Shown here piece by piece: positions 1-8,250 of a stretch of DNA of 64,000 nucleotides. Below the pieces are notes generated by a model. It ran no database searches. It saw nothing but the letters and a program-made list of their open reading frames with translations, and was not told the origin of the DNA. The position numbers and the translations under genes are program-made. This DNA is from Alphaproteobacteria bacterium (lineage in GTDB: Bacteria > Pseudomonadota > Alphaproteobacteria > Thalassobaculales > Thalassobaculaceae): the NCBI GenBank assembly GCA_024742275.1, contig JANSYS010000017.1, positions 1 through 64,000 of the forward strand, given 5' to 3'. Every line of letters starts with the position of its first letter. The first letter of the stretch is position 1.

Positions 1-47
1 CCCTTCTTGTCGATCCTGTTCGCGAATGTGGACAGAAAAACCGCCAC
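1..47 (-). CDS. mraZ: MraZ, N-terminal fragment (runs off the left edge)
   Basis: The minus strand from 47 to 1 reads VAVFLSTFANRIDKKG from a GTG codon. This matches the conserved N-terminus of MraZ, which reads close to FLSTYVNKVDKKG in alphaproteobacteria. MraZ is an AbrB-fold regulator and the first gene of the division and cell wall (dcw) cluster. Only 15 to 16 codons are in the window. The gene lies downstream of rnpB on the same strand, and TGGG boxes typical of MraZ operators lie in its leader. The GTG start is the first suitable codon in frame and is preceded by a weak GA-rich stretch. Confidence 0.8.
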   Translation of the reverse strand, partial: MAVFLSTFANRIDKK

Positions 48-197
48 CCGTGCCCTCGCGTGCCGGACGTACCGGCGTTGACCCCGTTCGACCTCTCGGC
101 CTCGACCTCCTTGCACCCGTGTCCGGTTCCGAGCGTGTCCCCCGATACGGATCGGGCCGGTGAACTCGGGCGGGCCTGGAACGCCCACCGTCATTCA

Positions 198-242
198 TGG
201 GATATGATGGGATATCATGGGCTAATATGGGGGTCAATGGGA
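198..242. promoter_or_regulatory. MraZ operator: five TGGG boxes at 10-bp spacing
   Basis: On the plus strand TGGG occurs at 198, 208, 218, 228 and 238, exactly ten bases apart. MraZ is known to bind tandem TGGGN repeats separated by 5 bp, the same 10-bp period, and to repress its own operon. The array lies about 150 bp upstream of mraZ. On the minus strand a TTGACC (237-232) is followed 17 bp later by TATCCC (214-209), a possible promoter that the boxes would cover. The TGGG strand here is opposite to the mraZ sense strand. Five boxes is more than the three or four usually described. Confidence 0.75.
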
Positions 243-437
243 AGTCGCCCGCATTCTTTGGGTGTTACAGGCGTTTTCAGCGACTGGGTGGACGATCTCT
301 CTGTGAAGCGAAGAAAAACCGTTAGGTGAGAAAGCAGAGCCCTTCAGCCCGGCAAGAGGACGCTTTGCGAATATTGTTCATGATATGTTCTATCTGAGGT
401 GTCGGTTGGTCGGATGGACGGACCTGGAATGGCGCCA

Positions 438-465
438 TGGGACTGCATGGGACCCATCGATGGGA
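438..465. promoter_or_regulatory. Second TGGG cluster with a perfect palindrome
   Basis: TGGG occurs at 438, 448 and 461. The first two keep the 10-bp spacing and the third is displaced by 3 bp. The segment 453-464 is the perfect palindrome CCCATCGATGGG. It lies between the 3' end of rnpB and the main MraZ boxes, so it could be an auxiliary MraZ site or a processing or termination signal for rnpB. This assignment is weak. Confidence 0.35.
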
Positions 466-493
466 TGCGTAGGACAGCGCTGGAATGGGAAAG

Positions 494-887
<394 letters not shown>

Positions 888-939
888 GGCGCGAGAGGTA
901 AGCCGCCGCCGCCATCCCGTCAAGCGCGGGCATTGGAAA

Positions 940-972
940 CGAAAACACCCGCCGGGTGGGGCGGGCGTCTCG
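940..972 (-). terminator. Rho-independent terminator after the decarboxylase gene
   Basis: Read on the minus strand just past the stop codon at 1000, a GC hairpin pairs CCCGCC with GGCGGG around a short loop. It is followed by TTTTCGTTT. It would end the decarboxylase transcript before rnpB, giving rnpB its own promoter. Confidence 0.7.
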
Positions 973-999
973 CGACCTGCGAAGCGGACGGGTCCGGGA

Positions 1000-2271
1000 T
1001 CAGACGCAGACGGTCTCCAGCGGCGGGAAGCCGTTGAAACCGACCGAGGAGTAGGTCGAGGTGTAGGCGCCGGTCGCCAGGATCAGCACCTCGTCACCCG
1101 CGCGCAGGGAGACCGGCATCGTATAGCCGGCCTTTTCGTACAGGATGTCCGCGCTGTCGCAGCTCGGGCCGGCGAGAATTACCGGACCGGTGGCGCCGTC
1201 GAGGTCGGCGCCGTCGCGGGTCGCCGTCAGACGGTACTTGATCGCCTCGTCCATGGTCTCGGCCAGGCCGGAGAACTTGCCGATGTCGAGATAGACCCAG
1301 CGCTCGGCCTCGTCCGCGTCCTTCTTCGAGACGAGCACGACCTCGGAGCGGATCACGCCGGCGTCGCCGACCAGACCGCGGCCCGGCTCGGCGATGGTGG
1401 TGATGTCGAGACCGGCGAAGTGCTTTTCGAGGGCCGCCATGATGGCGGCGCCGTAGGCGTCGGTCTCGGCCACGTCGTCGCGGTAGCGCGCCGGAAAGCC
1501 GCCGCCCATGTTGACCAGGTCAAGCTCGATCCCGTCCTCGGCCAGCTCGGCGAACAGCGCCGCCGTCTGCGCCAGGGCGCCGTCCCACTGGGCCAAGTCG
1601 CTCTGCTGCGAGCCCACATGGAAGGACACGCCGCGCGGGGTCAGGCCGAGCTCGGCCGCCCGGCGCAGCAGGGTCGCCGCCATCGCGGGGGTGCAGCCGA
1701 ACTTTCGGGAAAGCGGCCAGTCGGCGCCTTCGCCGGAGGTCAGGATCCGGCAGAACACTTCAGCACCCGGCGCGCTCCGGGACAGCTTCTCGAGCTCTTC
1801 CTCGGCATCGAAAGCGAACAGCGGCACGCCGACCGAATGGGCGAAGGCGATGTCGCGCTCTTTCTTGATGGTATTGCCGAAGGACAGGCGCGCGGCGTCG
1901 ACACCGCGCGACAGGCAGAGTTCGATCTCGCCTCGGCTGGCCACGTCGAATCGGCAGCCGAGGGCGGCAAGGCGGTCGACCACGCCATGCGCCGGGTTGG
2001 CCTTGACTGCGTAGTAGATCGCTGTCTCCGGCAGGGCCCGCGCCAGCGCACGGTAGTTCCACTCGACCACGGAAAGGTCGACGGCGAGAAGCGGATGCTC
2101 GTGGGCGTTGGCCGCGAAATAGTCGCGGATCGCGTCCGTCACCTCTCCGCGCGGCGGGGTTGCCGCCGGAACAAGACTGAGCAGGGGTTTCGACGCCGGA
2201 ATCGGGCGACGGGACGGGGTGTCTGAAGAAGTACGGAGACGGGCGCGTGCGCCCGCTTCGGGTTGCAGCAT
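1000..2271 (-). CDS. Ornithine/lysine/diaminopimelate-type decarboxylase (PLP fold III)
   Basis: The 423-residue product is an alanine-racemase-fold PLP decarboxylase. YYAVKANP carries the PLP lysine. The HVGSQ motif, the GGGFP glycine loop and EPGRGLV bind the cofactor phosphate. GPSCDSAD near the C-terminus holds the cysteine that completes the partner active site in ornithine decarboxylases. The C-terminus suits a eukaryotic-type ornithine or bifunctional ornithine/lysine decarboxylase rather than DapDC, so a role in putrescine or cadaverine synthesis is inferred. The ATG at 2271 is chosen because AAGGGGGA lies 8 to 9 bases upstream. An open frame extends back to a TTG at 2418 but is unlikely to be translated. 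Confidence 0.88.
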   Translation of the reverse strand: MLQPEAGARARLRTSSDTPSRRPIPASKPLLSLVPAATPPRGEVTDAIRDYFAANAHEHPLLAVDLSVVEWNYRALARALPETAIYYAVKANPAHGVVDRLAALGCRFDVASRGEIELCLSRGVDAARLSFGNTIKKERDIAFAHSVGVPLFAFDAEEELEKLSRSAPGAEVFCRILTSGEGADWPLSRKFGCTPAMAATLLRRAAELGLTPRGVSFHVGSQQSDLAQWDGALAQTAALFAELAEDGIELDLVNMGGGFPARYRDDVAETDAYGAAIMAALEKHFAGLDITTIAEPGRGLVGDAGVIRSEVVLVSKKDADEAERWVYLDIGKFSGLAETMDEAIKYRLTATRDGADLDGATGPVILAGPSCDSADILYEKAGYTMPVSLRAGDEVLILATGAYTSTYSSVGFNGFPPLETVCV

Positions 2272-2410
2272 CGTGGGGTTCCCCCTTCGCAACCGCCCAC
2301 CAAAGGGACGGGGTTGTGAAAAGAGACGCCTCTCGTCGTTGCTTAACCGCTGTGGGGCCAGGGGCACGTGCGTTTGCGTCGGTGGCGGGAACGTATGAAC
2401 GGTCGGCGAT

Positions 2411-3133
2411 TTATGCAATCGGTTTTTGAGCCGCCACGCACATTTCCGCGACCTGTTGCAGCATGGCCGCGCCCCGCGGGTCGTAAGGCCGGCCCAAGGA
2501 AAGAGGCTCCCAATGCCGCCGGAACGCGTCCAGGGCCATGCGCGACACCGGATCGGCGAAAGTGTCGGCGCCGGTGCGGTAGCCGATCCGCGCCAGGGCG
2601 GCCACCGCGTCTGCTTCGCACAGTGCCGCTGGGCTCAGGTTTTCCGGAAACAGTCCAATTCCGGCGCGGGCCAGGGTCCGCCAGTCGAACAGATGCCCCG
2701 GATCGATTTTGCGGCCGGGCGCCACATCGCTATGACCGAGAATCCGCTGAGCCGGGATTCTCCGTCGGGCGAGGATATCCCTGCAGAGCGCCATGACGGC
2801 GAGCATCTGGGCCTCCGGGAAGCGGCGGTACCCGTGGCTGTGGCCGGGGTTGGAAATCTCGATTCCTATCGAACGCGAGTTGATGTCGCTTTCCCCGTTC
2901 CACCAGGCGACGCCGGCGTGCCAGGCCCGGCGGCTCTCGTCGACCAGGCGCCAGACCCGTCCGTCCTCGGCGACGACATAGTGGGCGCTGACCCCGGCGT
3001 CGGGGTCGCGGAGCAGCGCGACCGCATCCTCCGCCCGCACCATGTCGGTGTAGTGCAGCAGCAGCATGTCCGGCGGCCCGTCGCGCTCGCCATGGTTCGG
3101 CGACGGCCGCTCGATGCAAGGCAGACCGATCAT
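2411..3133 (-). CDS. N-acetylmuramoyl-L-alanine amidase, AmpD/AmiD family
   Basis: The 240-residue protein has an Amidase_2 fold. LLLHYTD contains the first zinc histidine, AWHAGVAWW and SIGIEISNPG the core strands, and ILGHSDVAPGRKIDPG the second histidine and the catalytic-site segment. The C-terminal 70 residues resemble the peptidoglycan-binding helical extension of AmiD. No clear signal peptide is visible, so it may be cytosolic AmpD-like, cleaving anhydro-muropeptides during wall recycling. The ATG at 3133 overlaps the EamA stop codon (ATGA), which indicates translational coupling. The frame is open for another 145 codons upstream, but only in the shadow of the EamA gene. Confidence 0.88.
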   Translation of the reverse strand: MIGLPCIERPSPNHGERDGPPDMLLLHYTDMVRAEDAVALLRDPDAGVSAHYVVAEDGRVWRLVDESRRAWHAGVAWWNGESDINSRSIGIEISNPGHSHGYRRFPEAQMLAVMALCRDILARRRIPAQRILGHSDVAPGRKIDPGHLFDWRTLARAGIGLFPENLSPAALCEADAVAALARIGYRTGADTFADPVSRMALDAFRRHWEPLSLGRPYDPRGAAMLQQVAEMCVAAQKPIA

Positions 3134-4017
3134 CCCTCCGCCCGGTCCGGCTCGCCGGTCGGTTTCACCTTCTCGGGCGGTGTGAGGATCACGATCGCCA
3201 CGCCGAGCAGGGTCAGGCTGCCGCCGATGAACTTCTCCAACGTGGCCGGCTCGCCGAGGATGAAGATCCCGGCGGCAACGCCGAAGGTCGGTGCGAGAAG
3301 CGAGAGCGGCATCACGGTCGTCACAGGGTAGCGCTGGAGCAGACGATACCACAGGCCGTAGCCGAACACCGTGACCGCCACGGCCATGTAGACCACCGAT
3401 CCCCACCCCAGCCAGCCGGCTTCCGCGACTTCGCCCCATCGGTCGCCTTCCAGCAGGGCGGAGCCGAGCAGCAGCTGGGGGGTCGCCAGCAGCGCGATCC
3501 AGGCGTTCAGCGTCAACGTGTCGATTGCGCCGAGACGTTTGACCTGGATCGCGGAGACCGCCCAGCACAGGGCCGCGAGGATGGTCAAGGAGAGGTAGAA
3601 CGGGTCGGGCGCCTGGTTCGGCGCTCCGGCGATCAGGACGATGCCGCCGATGGCGAGCGCCCCGCCGAGCGCCTTTCGCCAGCCGAGCTTGTCACGGAAG
3701 ATCAGGAAGGCGAGGAGTGCCGAGAACGGTACCTGGATCTGCACGGCGATCGCCGCGATCGAGGCGTCGATCCCGCTAAGGCCCGTGAACATCAGCGCGA
3801 AGTGCAGGAATCCAAGGGTGAAGGAGATCGCCGCGACCTGCCGAAACTGGCCGCGCGGCCATCGGAGCCAGGGTGCAAGGAGGAGCGCTGTGAGCGCATA
3901 CCGCATCGCCACCAGCAGCATTGGCGGCATCTCGCCGAGGCCGAGCTTCGTGATCGCGAAGTTCAGCCCCCAGGCGAGGTTGACGACCACCGCCGCCAGG
4001 ATATCGATCGGCCTCAC
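3130..4017 (-). CDS. EamA-family (DMT) permease
   Basis: The 295-residue protein has about ten hydrophobic segments in two EamA repeats, beginning DILAAVVVNLAWGLNFA and ending in a basic, proline-containing tail. Members of the drug/metabolite transporter superfamily export amino acids, nucleosides or other small metabolites; the substrate cannot be told from sequence. The start is GTG at 4017. The gene is coupled by a 4-base overlap to the amidase. The MVVNLAWG-type opening is typical of the YdcZ/RhaT-like EamA group. Confidence 0.85.
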   Translation of the reverse strand: MRPIDILAAVVVNLAWGLNFAITKLGLGEMPPMLLVAMRYALTALLLAPWLRWPRGQFRQVAAISFTLGFLHFALMFTGLSGIDASIAAIAVQIQVPFSALLAFLIFRDKLGWRKALGGALAIGGIVLIAGAPNQAPDPFYLSLTILAALCWAVSAIQVKRLGAIDTLTLNAWIALLATPQLLLGSALLEGDRWGEVAEAGWLGWGSVVYMAVAVTVFGYGLWYRLLQRYPVTTVMPLSLLAPTFGVAAGIFILGEPATLEKFIGGSLTLLGVAIVILTPPEKVKPTGEPDRAEG

Positions 4018-4150
4018 GGTGTTTGCGCCGCAGCAATGACGAGGAACATGGCCGGTGTGATAGGCCCAAGGCGCTGTGCCGTCCAGCGCCGTTATGGAAA
4101 TCGCGTCCCGAGACCGCGGGACGGCGGGCGCTGGGCTTGGGGCGCCGCGC

Positions 4151-4181
4151 TTGACCTTCCTGTAGCTGGAAGCGCTAGCCT
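4151..4181 (+). promoter_or_regulatory. MerR/CueR-type copper-responsive promoter
   Basis: TTGACC (4151-4156) and TAGCCT (4176-4181) are separated by 19 bp, the over-long spacer diagnostic of MerR-family promoters. The spacer holds the dyad ACCTTCC-N7-GGAAGCG, nearly the CueR/HmrR consensus ACCTTCC-N7-GGAAGGT seen at copA promoters. Transcription would start near 4188, about 25 bp before the cytochrome start codon. No MerR-family gene lies in the window, so the regulator would be encoded elsewhere. Confidence 0.75.
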
Positions 4182-4212
4182 GCGGTGTTGAACGGAATGG
4201 GAGTATCGGTTA

Positions 4213-4713
4213 ATGCGGCAAGGAGTTCCGCGCCGTGCGGTGGTGTTGGCGATCGGGGCGGTGGCGTTGATGGCGGCGGTCGGTGTTTTAATCCTGACCA
4301 GTGGCCGGCCGGAGCAGCCTGACGCAGGGAGCATCAGCCTGGATCCGTCCGACGTCGTGCTGGTTGCCGACGGTCAGCGGATCTATGCCGAGTTCTGTGC
4401 GAGTTGCCACGGCCAGGCATTGGAAGGGCAGCCCGACTGGCAGCGGCGTAGTGCCGATGGCCGTTTGCCGGCGCCTCCGCACGATCCGAGCGGGCACACC
4501 TGGCATCATCCCGACCACGTGCTGTTTCTCCTCACAAAGTACGGCACGGCGGCGATGATGAACGATCCGGACTATCAGTCGGACATGCCCGGTTTCGAGC
4601 AGGTCATCAGCGACCGCGATATCGTCGCCGTCCTCTCCTACATCAAGAGCACATGGCCGGCTGAGATCCGGGCGCGTCACGATGCGATCAACGCTCGCGC
4701 CGCCGGCGGCTGA
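4213..4713 (+). CDS. Membrane-anchored class I cytochrome c
   Basis: The 166-residue protein has an N-terminal hydrophobic helix (about residues 9-29) that anchors it or exports it to the periplasm. A single CxxCH haem site, CASCH, lies at residues 62-66, and a probable methionine ligand sits in SDMPGF at residue 125. The fold length suits a small class I cytochrome. WHHPDH before the distal helix adds extra histidines. The CueR-type promoter immediately upstream suggests induction by copper, so a role in periplasmic copper oxidation or tolerance is inferred. GGGAG lies about 11 bases before the ATG. Confidence 0.85.
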   Translation: MRQGVPRRAVVLAIGAVALMAAVGVLILTSGRPEQPDAGSISLDPSDVVLVADGQRIYAEFCASCHGQALEGQPDWQRRSADGRLPAPPHDPSGHTWHHPDHVLFLLTKYGTAAMMNDPDYQSDMPGFEQVISDRDIVAVLSYIKSTWPAEIRARHDAINARAAGG

Positions 4714-4787
4714 CGGCCGGACCACGCAGCCGAAGATCCTTGGATCCGGGAGACCGGTATCGCCCGCTCGAGGCGGTTCGTAGCGGT

Positions 4788-6638
4788 CTATCCGGCCAAT
4801 TCCTCCCGCAACGCTTCCAACTCCAGCCAACGGTCCTCTGCTGCGGCCAACTCCTGCTGAGCGGCGACCAGCCGGGCGCTCTTGGACTCGAAGGCCTTCG
4901 GTTCGCGGGCGAACAGCCCGGTATCGCTCAAATCCTCCCCGAGCTTCGCGATCTCCGTCTCCAACGTGGCGATGCGGCCGGGTAGCTGCTCGAGTTCGCG
5001 GCCATCCTTGTAGGACATCTTTGCCGTGCGGTTGCGCGGCTTCTCGGGACCGCTTTTCGGTTTGTCCGCCTTCGCCGCCGTCGCCGCGGCCGGCAGCTCG
5101 GTGCGCCGACGCTCCGCCAGGTAGTCCTGATAGCCGCCGACATACTCACGGATGCGGCCGTCGCCCTCGACGGCGATGATCGACGTTACCGTCCGGTCGA
5201 GGAAATCCCGGTCGTGGCTGACCAACAGCACCGTGCCGTCGTAGTCCGACACCTCCTCCTGCAGGAGATCGAGGGTTTCGACGTCCAGGTCGTTGGTCGG
5301 TTCGTCCAGGATCATGAGGTTGTGGGACTGGGCGAACAGCTTGGCGAGGAGCAGCCTGTTGCGCTCGCCGCCGGACAGGGTGGCGACCTTGGCTGTCGCC
5401 TGGCGGTCGGAGAACAGAAAGTCCCGCAGATAGGAGACGACATGCTTCTTCTTTCCGTGGATTTCCACGCTGTCGCCGCCGCCGGGACATAGGGTGGACC
5501 AGAGCGTGTCGATCGGATTCAGTTGTTCCCGCTTCTGATCAAAGTAGATCGCCTCGACGCCGAAGCCTGTCTTTACCCGGCCTGAATCCGGTTCTTCCTG
5601 GCCCAGGAGCATCCGAAGAAGTGTGGTCTTGCCGGCGCCGTTCGGCCCAATGATCCCGATCCGGTCCTTTCGGCGCACGGTGAAGGAGATGTCGTCGGCG
5701 ACCGTCTTCTCGACTCCACGCTCGTCGGTGAAGCGCTTTGAAAGGTTGATCGCTTCCATCACGAGGCTGCCGCTGCGGCTGGCCTCGCCGGCGTCGATCT
5801 TCATGCCTTCCGGCCGCTTTATGCGCTCCGCACGCTCGCGCCGCAGGTCCATAAGGCCTCTGACCCGTCCCATGTTCCGTTTGCGCCGGGCCGTCAATCC
5901 CTCGCGCAGCCAGCGCGTCTCCTCGGCGATCTGCCTGTTCAGCTTATGCGCCTGTGCCTCCTCGTCGGCGATCAGCTTTTCGGCCCAGTCGGGGAAGGCG
6001 TCGATGCCGTCGTTCAGCCGATGCAACCGTCCGCGCTCTAGCCACAGGGTGCGGTTGGCGAGGCGGCGCAGGAAGGCCCGGTCGTGGCTGATGATCAGCA
6101 GGCCGGCATCCAGACCTTCGAGCATGTCCTCCAGCCACTCGATCGTAGGCAGATCGAGATGGTTCGTCGGCTCGTCCAGCAACAGGACGTCCGGTTCGGA
6201 GACCAGGGCGCGGGCAAGGGCCCCGCGCCGCGCTTCCCCGCCGGACAGTCCTCCCATGGTCCGTCCTCCGTCCAGCGACAGGCCGGCGACGGCGGCTTCC
6301 ACCAGATGATCGCGCGGCGCTCCGTCCGTCGCCGGCGGTAATCCCCCGGCGACGTAGTCGAATACGGTCATGTCCTTCGGCGGGCGCGGGTCCTGGGGCA
6401 GATAGACGATGCGCGCCCCCGGTTTGACGAAGCGGTCGCCGGTATCGACGTCGATGTCGGCCGCCAGGGCCTTCATAAGGGTCGACTTGCCGGAGCCGTT
6501 GCGGCCGACGAGACAGATCCGGTCGCCCTTCGCCACCGGCAGGTCGATGCCGGAGAACAGCGGATTGCCGCCGAAGCCAAGGCCGGCGCCCCGCAGAGCA
6601 ACGGCCGGTGGAGCCGCACGGTCAGTTGCAGTTGCCAT
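4788..6638 (-). CDS. uup: ABC-F ATPase, Uup-like
   Basis: The 616-residue protein has two ABC ATPase domains in one chain and no membrane segments. The Walker A motifs are GRNGSGKS and GPNGAGKT, each domain has an LSGGE signature, and LLLDEPTNHLD and LILDEPTNDLD form the Walker B regions. The ABC-F inter-domain linker is Arg/Lys-rich. The last 80 residues form a charged coiled coil, the DNA- or ribosome-binding tail that marks Uup. Family members act on the ribosome or in recombination. The gene lies 33 bp after the TerB-DnaJ gene, probably in one operon. Confidence 0.9.
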   Translation of the reverse strand: MATATDRAAPPAVALRGAGLGFGGNPLFSGIDLPVAKGDRICLVGRNGSGKSTLMKALAADIDVDTGDRFVKPGARIVYLPQDPRPPKDMTVFDYVAGGLPPATDGAPRDHLVEAAVAGLSLDGGRTMGGLSGGEARRGALARALVSEPDVLLLDEPTNHLDLPTIEWLEDMLEGLDAGLLIISHDRAFLRRLANRTLWLERGRLHRLNDGIDAFPDWAEKLIADEEAQAHKLNRQIAEETRWLREGLTARRKRNMGRVRGLMDLRRERAERIKRPEGMKIDAGEASRSGSLVMEAINLSKRFTDERGVEKTVADDISFTVRRKDRIGIIGPNGAGKTTLLRMLLGQEEPDSGRVKTGFGVEAIYFDQKREQLNPIDTLWSTLCPGGGDSVEIHGKKKHVVSYLRDFLFSDRQATAKVATLSGGERNRLLLAKLFAQSHNLMILDEPTNDLDVETLDLLQEEVSDYDGTVLLVSHDRDFLDRTVTSIIAVEGDGRIREYVGGYQDYLAERRRTELPAAATAAKADKPKSGPEKPRNRTAKMSYKDGRELEQLPGRIATLETEIAKLGEDLSDTGLFAREPKAFESKSARLVAAQQELAAAEDRWLELEALREELAG

Positions 6639-6671
6639 GGATCAGGCTTTCATCTCGTCAGGAGCGATCCG

Positions 6672-7403
6672 TCAAGGGATGGCCCGGGCCTTCTTGATTC
6701 GGTCCCAAGCGGCATTGACCGCCGCCATACGCTCCGTCGCGGCCGAGATCAACTCGTCCGGCAGGCCCTGGGCCGTAAGCCGATCCGGATGGTGTTCGCG
6801 GATCAGCCTGAGATAGGCCTTGCGGACCTCTTCGTTCGAGGCGGTGTGATCGACGCCAAGCACCGAATACGGATCGTCTTTCCTGTCGCCGACATAGGTG
6901 GCGCGCAGGCGATCGAACGCAAGGTCGTTGAAACCGAAGATCTCCGCGACGCGGCGCAGATAGGCGAGTTCGTTCTCGTGAACCACGCCGTCCGCCTTCG
7001 CGATATAGAACAGGCTGCCGAGCAACTCCTCCAGCACCGGGGAGCCGGGATTGAACAGCCGGGCGATCTGCTGGGCATAGGCTTCAAAGCCGTCGCTTGT
7101 CTGTCGCGCCATGTCCCAGACCCGACCGACGTTCTTGGTTTCCTCGGGCGGCACCCGGAAAACATCGAGAAAGGCGGCGATCTCGTCACGGGTAACGACG
7201 CCGTCGGCTTTCGCCATCTTCGCGCCGAGCGCGATCACGCCGATGGTGAAGGCGATCTTCTTGGTCGCCGCTTCCTCATCGATGGGTTGCTCGTCGGCAT
7301 AGCGGTCCAGCGCATGGCCACCCACTACGCCAAGCAGAGCGCCGATCGGTCCGCCCAGTGCAAAGCCGGCGGCGCCACCGATAATCTTTCCCCAGATGCT
7401 CAC
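6672..7403 (-). CDS. TerB-DnaJ protein, DjlA-like
   Basis: A glycine-rich hydrophobic N-terminus (GGAAGFALGGPIGALLG) is followed by a TerB-like helical domain with acidic KADG repeats (AKADGVVTRDE and AKADGVVHENE). A C-terminal J domain carries HPD in REHHPD. This is the architecture of DjlA, a membrane-linked co-chaperone of DnaK. The GTG at 7403 begins SIWGKIIGG, the usual DjlA-type start, and has GGGGAC upstream. Another in-frame GTG lies six codons earlier at 7421. About 243 residues. It sits between the PilZ gene and uup. Confidence 0.85.
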   Translation of the reverse strand: MSIWGKIIGGAAGFALGGPIGALLGVVGGHALDRYADEQPIDEEAATKKIAFTIGVIALGAKMAKADGVVTRDEIAAFLDVFRVPPEETKNVGRVWDMARQTSDGFEAYAQQIARLFNPGSPVLEELLGSLFYIAKADGVVHENELAYLRRVAEIFGFNDLAFDRLRATYVGDRKDDPYSVLGVDHTASNEEVRKAYLRLIREHHPDRLTAQGLPDELISAATERMAAVNAAWDRIKKARAIP

Positions 7404-7534
7404 GCCGTCCCCGAGTTCCACTGTCGCATGCGGTCGAGCGGGCGGAGTTTGGCGTCGGTCTCGGCGCCGGTCAATGAGAGTGGTCGTCGTATGAGTAAAT
7501 CTTTGGGGCGACCGCGGCTCGGCCCAGCGCTGTG

Positions 7535-7882
7535 CTACTTTGGCGAACCGGTATTGCGCGCGAAATATTCGAGAATCTGCTGTTTCTTGTGTTTGTCTAT
7601 CCGGTAGAACTGCGCCGCCAGTTTGTTGCCTGCGATCCGCACAACCACGGCTTCCGCCTGGAAGACGATGAGTTTTGCGTCTTCCTGCACCTCGACCGTC
7701 ATTTTGAACTTCTGGCCTTTGATCAGTCGACCGTCATGGCCGGAGATGAGGATGCCGGACGTGCTCCAGTTCTCCAGGGCGAACGTCGAGCTGTCGATCA
7801 CGACCTTTCCCATCGCCTGGACGCGCGGCGCCGCACGGCGATCACCCTGGCCTGAAAACGCTGATTTTATAGCCGACCACAT
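7535..7882 (-). CDS. PilZ-domain protein
   Basis: The 115-residue protein consists of one PilZ domain. RRAAPRV (about residues 15-21) gives the RxxxR half of the cyclic di-GMP site, and ENWSTSGILI gives the (D/N)xSxxG half. It is therefore a probable c-di-GMP receptor, though no partner is evident. It is the first gene of the minus-strand run PilZ, TerB-DnaJ, uup, with 131 bp to the next gene. Confidence 0.82.
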   Translation of the reverse strand: MWSAIKSAFSGQGDRRAAPRVQAMGKVVIDSSTFALENWSTSGILISGHDGRLIKGQKFKMTVEVQEDAKLIVFQAEAVVVRIAGNKLAAQFYRIDKHKKQQILEYFARNTGSPK

Positions 7883-8250
7883 GGTAAATCTTTCCGGTCT
7901 ATGAGAATGTGATGGTACGCAATGATTGTATAGAAATAACCCCTTAATGCTTAAGGCTTAGTTAATCGAGCCGGCGCTGCCCGATCGGTCTGCGGCGCGA
8001 CACGCTCGACGCCGGCCGATCATCATGATCGCGTGCTGTGACGCCAGATTTTTCAGCCACGCCTACGATGACGTTTGACCTGGCTTTCCCGCCGCGTCAC
8101 ATAGAGTTGGCGGACCGTTACCGCTGACCGCGTCTTGTTAGGACGCGTCTCCGGGACTAGCGTCTGCGGCCCGTGCCTATCGTCAGCCGGGGTCATAGCC
8201 GGTCGGGCCCAGTGTACGAGGCGAAGTCCCCCGAGAAGGAGAACAGGACC
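7883..8250. other. Divergent intergenic region, no gene seen
   Basis: This 368-bp gap separates the leftward PilZ gene from the rightward flavoprotein gene and should hold both promoters. The part next to PilZ is AT-rich for this genome and contains the inverted repeat CCTTAA-TGC-TTAAGG at 7942-7956. I see no convincing coding sequence or RNA gene. An alternative upstream start for the flavoprotein at 8173 lies inside it. Confidence 0.5.
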
